Source: Rhodosorus marinus (lineage: Eukaryota > Rhodophyta > Stylonematophyceae > Stylonematales > Stylonemataceae). Taken from it: 64,000 nucleotides of DNA. Below are positions 21,002-32,285 of this stretch, in pieces (positions within the stretch are counted from its first letter, which is position 1; the number at the start of each line of letters is the position of its first letter). Position numbers and translations under genes: made by a program. Location: positions 868,001-932,000 of the forward strand of contig JAMWBK010000010.1 in NCBI GenBank assembly GCA_029953675.1, read 5' to 3'. The notes under the pieces were generated by a model that saw nothing but the letters and a program-made list of their open reading frames with translations, was not told the origin of the DNA and made no database searches.

Positions 21002-22222
21002 TTAATCAAACATCTGCCCCACCCACAGCGTCGCGGTTAACCACATCATTGACTCATCGGCCTTATCAAGGGGGGTTAGTCCTTTCTTATTCGTGGTATT
21101 CATTCCCCCAGACCTGGCGTAATCCGGTCCATTGAACTGGGCGTCCACTGCAGACATTAGCTCCCTGATTGCAGCCTCCAGATCTGGACTTCTGTTCTCT
21201 CCACTCTCACACCAAATAACGCTTGCGTTCCTTATGTTTGGACGCCTCTTTGGTAAGCCAGGAAACGATTCGATGTCTTTCCCAAGGCAAAAAAGTTCAT
21301 GCAGGGGAGTATCAAAGTATTCGCCTCCCCCAACACCGGCAACCGCACGGTGACCAAGCAGCAGACGAATCATATCCACATCCCCATTAGAACAAGCAAG
21401 GTGCAGCGCGCTCCATCCTTCACCACAATCACCTCCCATTTGATTCGCGTCGGCTCCATGTCGCAATAGTTCTGCTGCGCATTCAATCTTGCCTTTTGCT
21501 GATGCCAGGTGCAGAGGGCTCCACGAATGGCTGTCCAGAACTGATGGATCTGCCCCGCCCTCCATCAGTATAGTCATCGCTTCAACATTGCCAAACTCCA
21601 CTGCATAATGAAGCCAGGTTCCCAGTGGCCTGCCTCTCCCAAGACACTCCCACCTAAACGGCAGAGGGAGATCATCCTTATTCACGTCCGATACCTGTCG
21701 ATATCGACATATGATCAGTTCTTTTTGACTGTGATCCTTGAATTCCAGATGTGCTCGGGAGGGAAAACCAACCTCTGAGATTATGACGCGAAGGGGAAGG
21801 TTTAGATTCCGCCGTATACACCCATGTACACGGAACATCCCTCCAACCTGCTCAAAGCATCTTTTCGCTTGCACTAAATGGCTCCGAACGAAAGGTTGGG
21901 CCAGTTTTCTTAGCCGCTGGCATGTTCTAGATATAACAAATAGAGATTGGGTATCATGCCAGAGGTCTTTCTCTCTGCACGCCTTCAAGCATCTGCTGCA
22001 TATAGTTCTCGTTTCATAGTCGACGCAATTCCGTCCGCAAATTGGCGTTTCGAATTTCTCCAGAATCATCTGCAGCAACTGCACGAAAAGATGTGCGCAA
22101 AACAAAGACAAGAAAAACGGGCAGCCGAGCATCAGTACAGGTAAGAGGACCAACGCTCCTCGCCGGTAGTACATTGCGCCAAGATCAAGCACACACAAAA
22201 ACAAGATCATTAATAGTTTCAT
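21002..22222 (-). CDS. Ankyrin-repeat protein with hydrophobic N-terminus, 406 aa
   Basis: This is an intronless frame with ATG at 22222. The first 55 residues are strongly hydrophobic with few charges, so a signal anchor or one or two membrane segments are likely. Residues 62-86 contain several Cys (CGRNC, CSRCLKAC) that could bind zinc. Residues 86-115 (FVISRTCQRLRKLAQPFV) resemble the end of a degenerate F-box. Three ankyrin repeats follow at about 201-295, with TWLHYAVEFGNVEAMTILM, SPLHLASAKGKIECAAELL and SALHLACSNGDVDMIRLLL. The tail has a partial repeat, KKGLTPLDKA. Ankyrin repeats bind other proteins; the partner is unknown. If the N-terminus is membrane-inserted, the repeats would face the cytosol. 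The F-box reading is tentative. Confidence 0.75.
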   Translation of the reverse strand: MKLLMILFLCVLDLGAMYYRRGALVLLPVLMLGCPFFLSLFCAHLFVQLLQMILEKFETPICGRNCVDYETRTICSRCLKACREKDLWHDTQSLFVISRTCQRLRKLAQPFVRSHLVQAKRCFEQVGGMFRVHGCIRRNLNLPLRVIISEVGFPSRAHLEFKDHSQKELIICRYRQVSDVNKDDLPLPFRWECLGRGRPLGTWLHYAVEFGNVEAMTILMEGGADPSVLDSHSWSPLHLASAKGKIECAAELLRHGADANQMGGDCGEGWSALHLACSNGDVDMIRLLLGHRAVAGVGGGEYFDTPLHELFCLGKDIESFPGLPKRRPNIRNASVIWCESGENRSPDLEAAIRELMSAVDAQFNGPDYARSGGMNTTNKKGLTPLDKADESMMWLTATLWVGQMFD

Positions 22223-23634
22223 TCTCTCTTACATCATCATCCAAGTCCAACAGACCCCGAGACTGAAACACTCCCCCATCATTCATCTCCCCGTACAACC
22301 CACTAGAATTAAGCTCAACAACAAAAAAAAATTGCGTCGCTTCAAAAAGTTAACAAAAACAAACCTCAAGAAGATACAGCTATAAATACATATTCCTACT
22401 ATAAATCAGGATACCTATACTCGCCCTGTCCGCCCCCAAACCCAAACCCATTATAAACACCTCCACACCCATTCTTATATATCCATTCCGTCTAGACTGG
22501 CAATCTCTTTCTATCCCATACTTCCCAACCCACTTGCCACCAACCTCACCACAAACAAAAAAAAAACAAAAAACACTCTTCCTATTTTTGTCAAAGTTTA
22601 GGACATCTGTCTGCAGAAATCCAATCGTTGAACGTATTTTAGATTGTCCTCGTGCTAATTTGTTCCTTATTTTGCTTTATTAATACAAGCTTTTCCGTTT
22701 CAGATTTCTTTCCATGGTCGATTTTCAGGTGAATGGACCCGCCTTTGTGTTTTCTATATTTTGGATCATTATGGTTAGAAATAGTCTTTTTCTTCCCATT
22801 CAGCCCCGTTTTTAAGGAATCTAGGAGAGAGAAAGTCTACTCTGGTGCAGCTGTAGCCAAGTTCCTTTTACCGATCAATATTTTACTCCCAAAGAAAATG
22901 GATTGAAGTTCCAACTGGTCAAAAAGGACAAGCTGTCATGGGACTCACGCTCTTGCTTATTTTTTTTTTTGGGAAGAAACTCATAGCAACTGACAGAACA
23001 TTCGAAAATATTTTCATTAGACAGGGCTTCCCTGGGGAGCAGAAGACACCGAGTGGGACAGTGGATAACTCCGCAAAAATGTATTAAAATAAAAATGCTT
23101 TCGGTGTTGGGACAAACCGTCTCTCCAGAATTTTTTGGTCCCATAGAGGTTTTTCTTGTTTGACAAATGTAACATATTAGACGGACAGTCTGTCCTTGAG
23201 ATTTTTTTAGTGGGTTTTGTCCCAAAATGCGTTTAGCCTGGGTTTGAAAGAAATATCAATTGTTCTGTGAATGTTACCGTGATCGTACATGTCATCTTTT
23301 TTTGAGCTTAGCCGGCGATGAAATCTCTCTAGAAGGTCTCCGAATGATAATCATCACGGCGATAACAACCACTGAGTCTCTGCCAACGCCAAGAATTACA
23401 GGTTCAGCAGCGCCGCTTGCCTGAAAGCAGGGGGCAAGTCGTTTGCGGACTATATTTGTCATGGGGGTTGGTGTTGACGCAGCTGGCCAGCTGCGCCCGG
23501 GCTAGCACATTGCTGACTGTAGATATGACTTGTGACCTAGGAACGCAATCTATTGAAAACAGCTATATACTTTCTACTCTATTAATAATTAAAAACAACG
23601 CCGAGTGTAAAAACCTAACATCGAAAACGACTCA
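22223..23634. other. Intergenic, no supported gene
   Basis: The first 350 bases are A/C-rich and G-poor on the plus strand, the G-rich flank of the ankyrin gene. The remainder shows only short frames on both strands. Confidence 0.5.
22424..22449 (-). promoter_or_regulatory. Sense-strand G-run cluster upstream of the ankyrin gene
   Basis: Four runs of three or more G on the minus strand with loops of three, three and six bases, 202-227 bases before the start. Confidence 0.35.
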
Positions 23635-25577
23635 TTACATGCTCCACGAGCAAAGTTCGCTTCCTGTTAGCAGCGGAGTCGGTATTGGAGTTTCTGGGCC
23701 CTTAATTATTCTCCTAGGTGCGTCCTCGTTGTCCTCCTTGTTGTCCCCCATCTCGGTTGGTAGGTGTTGAACCCAGCTAAATGTGGGCCCGCGTTTTCCA
23801 CCGAGCCTCTCCGACTTCGCAGAGTAGCAAAACGCAGAACTATCAGCTGACCAAATCCGATGGCTCCTCGAGTATTGGTCTAAAGTGATTGTTTTCGTTC
23901 AGAGAGGGGAGAAACTTGTTAGCAAAGCCCAGGGGTTCTGTTGGCGAGACTCTTGAAGGTGGAAATCACGTACCAAAGAACGGCACGATCTGGGTCAGGA
24001 AAATTTTGCTTGGCGCGTGCTCCTCGAAACGAGCGAGGACGTTGCGTGAGAAATCGTACACGTTCCACCTACAGTGGTATTGAGAAATGCTGTCCATTGG
24101 CTCGCTGAGATAGAGCAGCTTTTTCGAATCCGGAGACCAAAAAAAAGCGAGCGTCCTCGAGAACGGTACGCTCAAGTTCACCTGTGCACAAGAACAGGAG
24201 AAGATTCGTTTGTCTAAGTGATCCAAAAAGAGTCTCTGCTTTCAATCTGCGGCGTTGTTTCAAGGGGGAAAACTTACGGTAAATGGAGAATCCTCCATAT
24301 TTCTCTGATCCTTCGCATCGAATGGACCATCGACGACAGTTAATTCCTCCGCTCGCTCGCCCCGAACAAGAATTGCGAGTCTTGACCCATCCGGCGACAT
24401 GGAGAAAACCGACGCTCCGTTCCCGATTCGTATCAAGTTCGCGCTCTCGCCGGTAACGATATCCGTGCACTTCAAGATGCTTGAGGTTCCGTCCTTCACC
24501 ATGTACAGTGCCTAATCAAGCAAAAAAGAATTCCGGCCGTCAGTATTTTAGTTCGATTCAAGCACAGTCCCAGCTCTCCCACTGTTGACTGGATCTTAGT
24601 GGACGTACTTGCGAGCCACCTTCCAGGGAAGGATTGGGGTGCCACTGAGGAGACTTGAAGCTTCCTGGTGATTCAGTGAGTAAAATGCTTTCCCTCTTTT
24701 CTGGAGCTTCGAATAGCTTGAAGCATTCAACAACAGATTTTGAGCCGATATGGGCAACCCCCCAGATGGTGTCAGTCTGTTTCATATCGTAGAAGAACGG
24801 TCTTCCCTCACCAAACTGAGGTCTCCGTTCGCGCGTTTGGACGTCCACGCATTCACAAGTAAGATCCCCATTCTTGCTTGACAGGTATGTCAATACGGTC
24901 CCACACGGAGACCAGAAGAAATAGAAGGGTGTCTCCTCGATGTTCCAGTCAACGACTAGCTCATTTTCAAATAGATTAAAAACCAGCAGCCGCCTCTGCT
25001 TGGGATCCACCACACTGACCTTGACAACAGCCAAGTAGTCCCCGGATGGGGACCACGAAGGCTGCTGATACGCGGAGTTCTTCTCACTGAACTTTGTGTG
25101 GGAGATCGGCACGGATCCGTCAGCGGCTGTTGAGACCACCTTTGTCACCGACCCCTCCCGCACGAGAAGATGGCTGATCCGATTAAGACTAAATCCGTTT
25201 CCCTCAGAGCGCTGCCTCATCAGCTCCCGCACACGATCTCGCAGAGTGGCTGCCGTTTTGTAGTCCTCTTCATCCAGGGCATTCTTCAGCGTGTCCCTCG
25301 CACTCAACAGTGGATCGTTGCTTCGCACGACGACTAACTCATCCCGCAGCCTCGCGGCGTCACCATACCGCTCATCGTTTACCGCAGCTTGCAGCTCTGC
25401 GTTCAGCTTAAAAAACAACTCTGGGCTCGTCTTGCCCTTCAAAGGCACCGGTGATCCGAACCCACCACCAACCCCATCATCCATAGAGCACTTGCATCCT
25501 TGGCCCCGACCACTATCCCGACGAACCCGACTCTTAAGAACCCCACCGATACCCACAAATCCGATCGGCACGTCCAT
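23635..25577 (-). CDS. UVR-motif protein with C-terminal beta-propeller, 551 aa
   Basis: Exons are 25577-24609, 24511-24278, 24181-23974 and 23879-23635, summing to 1656 bases. The N-terminal 35 residues are Gly/Arg/Cys-rich without clear helices and may be an organelle targeting peptide. Two UvrB/UvrC-type helical hairpins follow at about 53-83 and 90-119 (each with D-A/T-A-x-L-R-D). From about 130 the protein consists of repeated strands with WSPSGDYLAVV, WSPCGTVLTYLSS, MSPDGSRLAILV, WSPDSKKLLYLS and WSADSSAFCYSA, the blade signature of TolB/WD40-like propellers. UVR motifs mediate protein contacts in plastid Clp/Executer-type proteins and in nucleotide-excision repair. The pairing of UVR motifs with a propeller suggests a scaffold, and no catalytic residues are seen. 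The fourth exon was found by its blade motif and exact phase fit. Confidence 0.75.
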
Positions 25578-26945
25578 CCGTTCTTAAAAGCACAAGTCTC
25601 AAGCCCGCACTTCCTTCCGCAGATCACTCCACCCCTCAGAACCGTTCTTGTCAGTCACCCCAAAACGAGAGAACGAAACCAACATCAACCACACAGAATC
25701 TCGCTTTCATTCAGACGCTTTCCCCTCTCCCTCTCAAGCCGAAGATAATTTCTCAAAGCGTTCGCCGTTTGCGGAGCTCGGAACCCGAACAACCTACCCC
25801 CCACCCCACCCCCCAAAAAAACACTAGACTGTGAAAAGTACCCGAAGCAGATCTTGACACTCCGCACGTAGCACAAGAATCTGATGCTCCCGGCTCCCTC
25901 GATGCTTCCTTTACCACATCCAAAACTCCCCCCAGCCCACCCACGCTCAGTGACAATCTATCTCCCCGTGACCTTGAAACAGATATTTATCCACCACAGC
26001 AGAAACCAAAATGTTTCCTTGAAGAAGAAGAAGCAATGCACCCGCTCCCTCTTCCCTCCTCCTTCCGAACTGCTCCATTCAGGCTGCTCTGGAGATGTTC
26101 GATTCTTCCGGAACGATCGAATCTCTCCACAACTGAGGGTCTTCGATGCTGGTTGCTAAACTAAACTGTCCGTTGTGTCTTCCACACGAGTAGAAAAGCA
26201 AATCTGCAGCTTCGACGGACTGCTACAGAGTGCTTGTACCGCTGAGGAAACGAAAGAAAAAAAAACAAATGCAAACTTATCTATACTACTAACAAAGATA
26301 GCGCTACTACTCTCGAATGGGAAACAGAGTCCATGCGGGAGGCGTTGGCATGTGGCATGCCACACCATATAGCTGGCTATTCAGACCCACTCTCGCAGAT
26401 GCTTGTGCGCCTCAAGCCGAACGAGGCTCTCCTCCATGAAGCTTCTCTAGTAGATTCTTTGTCAATCGGCTAAAGCGGCGGGTCATTCTCTGACACGGAC
26501 AATGCTGACAATTGTAAACCCCGATCCGAGTAGGAAGTCGAGTCTGACTTACCTTTGGACGGCTGAGAAGGCTGTATTGAAGATTTAGTGAAGACTTCCG
26601 TGGACAACCCTTAACTAATGGATTCATGTTCTGCGTCATCTCACGCATGTTCGAGTTCTACCTATTTGAGTTGGTAATACAACAAAAAGGATTCCTTTGC
26701 GAACCCGCCCAACCGTGAGAAGCTTCTCACACATCCTCAGTTTAGGTTCAGATTTCCACACAAGGCAGGGAGCTTCGAAGCCCGCTTCGTTTGCAATAGA
26801 TGCTCTGGAGACAACTGCTCAGTTAATAGATTCAACCTGCCGGAAGCTTGTGTGCCTGACCGGCCTTTCCATTTCTTTTACCCAACAAATCATCAATAGA
26901 GTTGTTTTCTAAAGTATCTGAGACCGGGCCGCGGATTCTGGGCGC
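25578..26945. other. Intergenic, 5' flank of the UVR gene and 3' flank of the next gene
   Basis: 25580-26000 is C/A-rich and G-poor on the plus strand. The rest has short frames only. No RNA gene or repeat was recognised. Confidence 0.5.
25797..25814 (-). promoter_or_regulatory. Sense-strand G-run cluster upstream of the UVR gene
   Basis: On the minus strand, G6, G4 and G6 are separated by single bases, 220-237 bases before the start codon. Confidence 0.35.
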
Positions 26946-27435
26946 TCATCCACTTTCGTCCGATTGAAGCTCCAGCAGAATTGAACCGACCCTATTCGCG
27001 ACGTCATAAGGTCCGACGAACGCTTCTTTCATGTCATAGTCCATCAGTTCGGATCCGATTTTGAGGATGACATCCCCGACGTCAGCATCCTCGTTCGCCT
27101 CTCTGGTAGTTTTTGTTTTTAGTGGTGCAGAGACAAAGGGCAGGTGAGTCACAACCACTTCGAGCAAATTCCAAAGATTAAGCCAATACCAGTCTAGTCT
27201 TTTTTTCTTCTTCAGCTGGCTGATTTGCTTACTTCATTTCCGCGTATAGTTCAGCAGCTCTGCTACCCAACTTTGAATGAATATCCTGCGGAATATACTC
27301 CTCATCAAGCCAGGACGTGATTCCTCTTTGAATCATACCCTTCTCCAGTTTTAGGCGATCCGAACATCTGCATACTGACAATATGCTTCCAGACCTACCT
27401 CTTCCACCCGCCAAGGGATGAACGAATCCTAGCAT
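26946..27435 (-). CDS. Small conserved-looking protein of unknown function, about 119 aa
   Basis: The model has two exons, 27435-27233 and 27102-26946, 360 bases in all. The core, with SWLDEEYIPQDIHSKLG in exon 1 and MDYDMKEAFVGPYDVANRV in exon 2, is acidic and amphipathic and reads like a real helical protein. Splicing joins ...AELYAEMK to EANEDADVGDV in phase. I do not recognise the family with certainty. The N-terminus is unsure. The ATG at 27435 gives a Gly/Arg-rich leader that could target an organelle. Alternatively an upstream exon ending at the GTAAGC donor near 27487 could splice in frame at 27430 and add residues back to an ATG at 27543. No function is proposed. Confidence 0.5.
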
Positions 27436-28272
27436 AGTTGGCCGACTCTCCTTGTTTCTCTATCTCCACACTCCTCTCCGCTTACCAAAAGCTAGTGAAT
27501 GCCTCTTCCACCCTGCCCAATATGAAGCGTTTCGATTCCCCATGAGGGCCTCACGAGATCCATGGCTCGCGAGCTCAGCTAGCCCAGCCTTCCTTACGAG
27601 CAAGACGGTTAGACAAATTCCTGTTTCATGAGCGGGAACTGTACTTTGGAACAACACGTGAATGCATGTCGCGTTCAGCAGCCACCACAGGGCAAAAGAA
27701 CAACAGACGTGTTAACCATGGAGGATTCTGCGTACGGCGAAGGACAGAGCTGTATCCGTTGATGAGCAGTCTTATGAGCCCGGTGCTCGCAATCCAAAAG
27801 AAGCGAAACACAACTTAAAAGAAAAAGCAGGGTGAAGGTGCTCAGCCATGTCAAGAGGACTGAGGAGTGACCGTGTGACGGATTGCGAGGGGAACGCGAC
27901 CAGAGGATCTCCGCAACAAAGCTCGTATGGAATTGTCCCTTGTCCGCTGACGTGCTTCCCTTCATCCTGCAAACAGAGGAAAATACCTCCATTGCAAAAC
28001 ACATCTTTCAAAACCGTTGCTCGGTTTCCTTGCTCTTCAGAAACCAAAACCTTGGGACGAAGCGGGTCAGAAACGCATCGCCATTTCAACAGTCCGTTTT
28101 GTTTTTCCCTTGTTGTGTTCTAGTAGATTCCTTAGTTCCGCAAATTCAGTTAGCTTCAGTACACTCTACATTTTCGATCGGTCTAGGCTCGCTCTGTTCG
28201 GTAGACACTGCCCTTTTCACAGTAGGACAGCCGTCCGGCGGTCAGGATGCATACATTCGGGGATGTCCACAG
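27436..28272. other. Intergenic upstream of the small protein gene
   Basis: It lies between the small gene's start and the NOL10 stop on the same strand. The part near 27450-27650 may hold a 5' exon of the small gene. The rest has overlapping short frames without motifs. Confidence 0.4.
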
Positions 28273-30655
28273 TCATTGAGGCCTTACACGCTCGCCAAGT
28301 GTCATTCTAGTCTCCCGTTTTCTTCTCGAAGATTCCCTTCTTGACGCTGAAGTCTTGATGCCTTTGGCAATTCGAACCGCAGACATGTTGTCGGGTTTTG
28401 AACCCAACGTATGCGCCTTAATACCGTAGAGACGAGGTTGGGATATCGGTCGACTTTCCTCTTCATCTGCTGAACCTTCAACCTCACTTTCACCTTCAGA
28501 GCTGTCCATGCCGGCCCTGAGTCCTCTCGCATCCTCTTGTAGTAGCTTCATGGGGTCTGGAATATCTTCTTCCTCCTCCAGCTCAAGATCCGAGTCAACG
28601 TCACCATCATCAAGAGCGGGTGCATCATCCTGTGGGTGCAACCTTCTGTAACGAGCATCCTCCTCATCGACTTCGAAGACGTCGTCCTCGAACATGGCCT
28701 TGAAACGATTGTCCGTAATCGCCGCAGTGGCAGCCTTCGCAGCACCGCCCTTCTTCCTTTGGGCCTTCTTCAGTGCTTCGTCAATCACCCTTTGGTTAAC
28801 CTTAACCTTTCTGGATCTCTGTGGAGTCGAGATTCGAGACGATCGCTCCTCCTCAATCTTCTCCCTGATTTTCTGTTTTCTATATTGCTCATATGCAAAT
28901 GGCTCCGCAGCTTCCTGTGCCTTCCGCCATAGCCGAAGATCCATGAAATACCCGTGCATATACCCTCGAACAAGATTTGTTCCCACAATATGCTCCAAGT
29001 TCAACTTCTTAAGCTCGTCCATCGTTACAAACCGGTAGTTCTCGTAGACCGTGCTGTTTCCAGTTTTCGATGAGCCCTCCTCAAGTTCCTCTGTGAAGTT
29101 GTCAAGGAAAGAACACCACTTGGGCGCGAGACCCAGAGCTGGGACATAGTAGGAGAGCACGCGGCTGGTTTCTGCAGCGGCAATCACAAGACCAGAATCT
29201 CCAACCAGGCACAGGTGGTTAACATCTGCCTTCGGCTCCACCGCGAAAAGATTCTTCGAAGATTCGGTTCTGCTCCACGCTTTGATGCTCTTCGCGTCGC
29301 AGCTGATAACATGCTCACCATCCCGATGCATTTTCACGCTCCTGATGGGTAGTCCATAACCTAATCCAGAGTGCCACCCCCGAACTGGGTCAGTTGCAGG
29401 GAGGATTTTCCCATCGCTTGTTGTAACACTGCTGCGGCCCACCTTGTTCTTTAGTCACATACGGCTTTGATGATCTGATGTCATAGACCAGCACCTGACC
29501 AGATCCTGTACCGACCGTCAGGTTCAAGCCATGCTTGCTGTCAAAGCTCATTGCAGTTACTTCAGCTCCGATCTTAAGCGTACCTAGCGAAAACGACGTC
29601 GTCATCAAGAACAAACCGAGGCAGAGCTTTCAGACTAGCGCGTCGACGTTTTTACATTTTGTCCCAGATTACTGCACTCATATTCATCTTCATGGTGGTC
29701 TAGTAGAGATCTTCGAGGGTTAAGTTCGAAGTCTACCGTGCGCAAACACATGGAGCTGCATCGACTCACCTGCTGCTTTGTTTCTGGATAAATCTCTCGG
29801 ATCCCAGGCTTCGAGAACGCCGTCCTCACCGCCGAATGCCATGAGCTGGTTGATGGGGTTCACCGCGAGGCAGTTGTTTCCTCCACCGGCTCCAGACTTT
29901 GTTACTAGCGGAGCCATGAATTTGCCATGTTCCATGTTTAGTCGATAAACCTCTTCGCCTTCTCCACAGACATAGAGTTCGGAGCTGCTCGGGTGCAGAT
30001 GCATTTCACGTCCAAACCTCGGTACTCGGACTTTGTAGTAAAAGCCAGCCTAGCTTCGCAAACATGATTCTTTTCAGGAAAACAACCAAGAATGCAAGGG
30101 CAGAGGCCGCTTGCTGTCTGCTAAGACGTTTTTAGAGGAGAGATGGAGCTTACTTGAGAGTGGATTTCAATTACTCGACTAGCGAGGAGAAAAGCCAACT
30201 TCTTCCAGTCAGGTTCCAGGATGGCAAAATCCACAATTTCGCAGTCGAGATTGCGTTGAAACTTCATGGAGAGCTCATTGACTTCAAAGCACTTCACCAT
30301 CGGGGCATAGGTCCCAGTCACGAGCAGGAAGTTCTTATCCTGAAACCAAAGTGCAAAACATATTCAACAAACGATTTTGTGTGAGAACCATTAGTACAGC
30401 CTGAAACCCTTTTTGGAGGCTTTTCCTTCGACGAAGAGTTCCGCGGAAAAATACCTCGCTGAGTCTGACCTTATGAGAAACGCTGGGCATCTCGAAATCC
30501 TGCAGAATCTGAACACCAGCCGCGCTCGCTTTCGCTTCCTCAAGCCGGCGCTTTCTTCTCTCTTTTGCAGTAGCACTCTTCTGCCATGAAGGCAATTTGG
30601 ATGCACGTGAGGTCACCTCATAGACCTTCACGTCGTCTCCAACCGCCTCCACCAT
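28273..30655 (-). CDS. NOL10: Ribosome biogenesis protein NOL10/ENP2, 631 aa
   Basis: Exons are 30655-30455, 30339-30154, 30049-29770, 29583-29443 and 29360-28273, summing to 1896 bases. The start (DDVKVYEVTSRASKLPSW) and VTGTYAPMVKCFE, the propeller strands YYKVRVPRFGREM and YVCGEGEEVYRLNME, and GYGLPIRSVKMH are all typical of NOL10/ENP2. A WD40 propeller fills the first two thirds. NFTEELEE and a basic coiled region follow. The NUC153 domain is at about 485-512 (TDNRFKAMFEDDVFEVDEE), then acidic stretches. The protein is a nucleolar component of the small-subunit processome needed for early 18S rRNA steps, working with ENP1/AATF-type partners. Human NOL10 is 688 and yeast Enp2 707 residues, so this is slightly short. 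All exon phases fit. Confidence 0.92.
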
Positions 30656-32285
30656 CGCTGCCCTGACAAAAAAAAGAGCGATATCTGTGACGAAAACAAA
30701 AACCACACTGCCAAAGACACAGCGTCTCTACACTGAAAAATCAGTTGGTACCGTCCAGGGGATTGAATCTAGCTCTCAAGGTCTTCACAAGCCTTTCACC
30801 AACCGCACTTCCGCTTCCCTCCTGGCATCGGAAAAGTGCTCAACGGAAAAATTCTTCAATGTCAGTCACCGTCGATTGCGCCGACATCGATTGGGACAAG
30901 TCGATGGGACAAATGGGACACCATCGCACGAATGCTCAGGAAGTGCTTGAGGTGGCATTGCCAACTTCAAAACGCCCGTAACTCGTTGAATCCAGGCGTT
31001 TTGGTTTGGACTGCCGTTGGCATAGACTGAGTAGGTTTATCCCCCACGATCTTTTGTCTCTGGAGACCTTGTATAGCGGTTACATCCGGCTGTCGGTCAT
31101 TCATCATCTGTTTACTCCGAGCCTCACTACACTGAGAAGCGAGCAACAGGGCGCTGATGACAGACGTCTAACAAAAAAGCAGCGTTTGAACGCCAGAGGG
31201 TCAAGGACAGCTCCGTGATGAGGCTATCAACGCGCCCTGGGTTGCTGCGGAGAGAGCACGAAGCCAACGAGAACCTACCATGTCAACTAAGCCAAAGCAG
31301 TCACTGATGAATGCTCGGTCATTCCAGAGAGAGAAGATGTGTGAACTTTAACAAGAACGTCCCTGGTTTTGCCAACGTCCTTCCGATGACGCCGTGTAGT
31401 CATCGCGCGACTGGAATTTCTGGAACCCGTTTAATCTGCCGTAGAGATTCGGAAAAGTCAATACGCGTTTGTACAAGCGCTTTTTGGATAAAGGTCCACA
31501 CGCGCTGTACGTGGAAATATCCACGTTTTGCGAAAGTGAGAGTTTGGAATGAAAGTGCTGCGCATGCTGGTATCTCTACCAGTTCACTAATCTTCATCCG
31601 GCAATTTCGACGTTCTTCGTACAAGTTCCATAGGCATTCTCCTCCATTCTTGCCCTCACTTTGCCGTGATTGTAGGTACTCCTCAAGCGGTCCTAAACTT
31701 AGCAGAGGCAGTCGTGTCACATACGCACACTAGGCAAACAGCGAGGACTAGTCGGTGCGAAAAGTATTGACGGAACCAAGGGATAACCTTGGTTTCCGTC
31801 GCTTTCAGACCGACTCAGAAGCTTGTTTATTTGGGTGACTGTATCACCAAACCTAGCTTCCCCGCGTGGGAACCACAACACGATGTGCACTGTTACGTGC
31901 TCGCTATGCCTGCATCGTTCCAACAGATTCTGCCAGCACACAGACTTCTTACAGGCGGTGAGGTCATTTACAACCGGTCTTCGTACACACCAACGTTTTC
32001 CCATTCCACGGTTCCAGTGCCGCTGATATGTGTGTGTTTCTAGTTCATTGAGAAGCTCGACTTCGGTTCCCGTTGGGTTTCCAGCTTTCAGGAGCTAGCC
32101 TCTGGTCAGTTCGTTTAGAGCCCAACTGCTACTGAGCGATCGAGCCCACGCTTAGTCAAAGAGAGAGGGATGGAAACGGCGTTAAAGACGCAAGCGATCC
32201 CATCTAATCGTATAGCTCAGTATGTACATTTAGGTTTACAGTTTGCCCGTCGAGTTAGGTTAGCAAGAGGCGAGGCGAGGCGGTC
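30656..32285. other. Intergenic, no supported gene
   Basis: It lies between the NOL10 start and the CPSF2 stop, both minus strand. Frames of 100-140 codons at 31311-31733 (+) and 31720-31400 (-) overlap and show no motif. No G-run cluster is seen near the NOL10 start. Confidence 0.45.
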
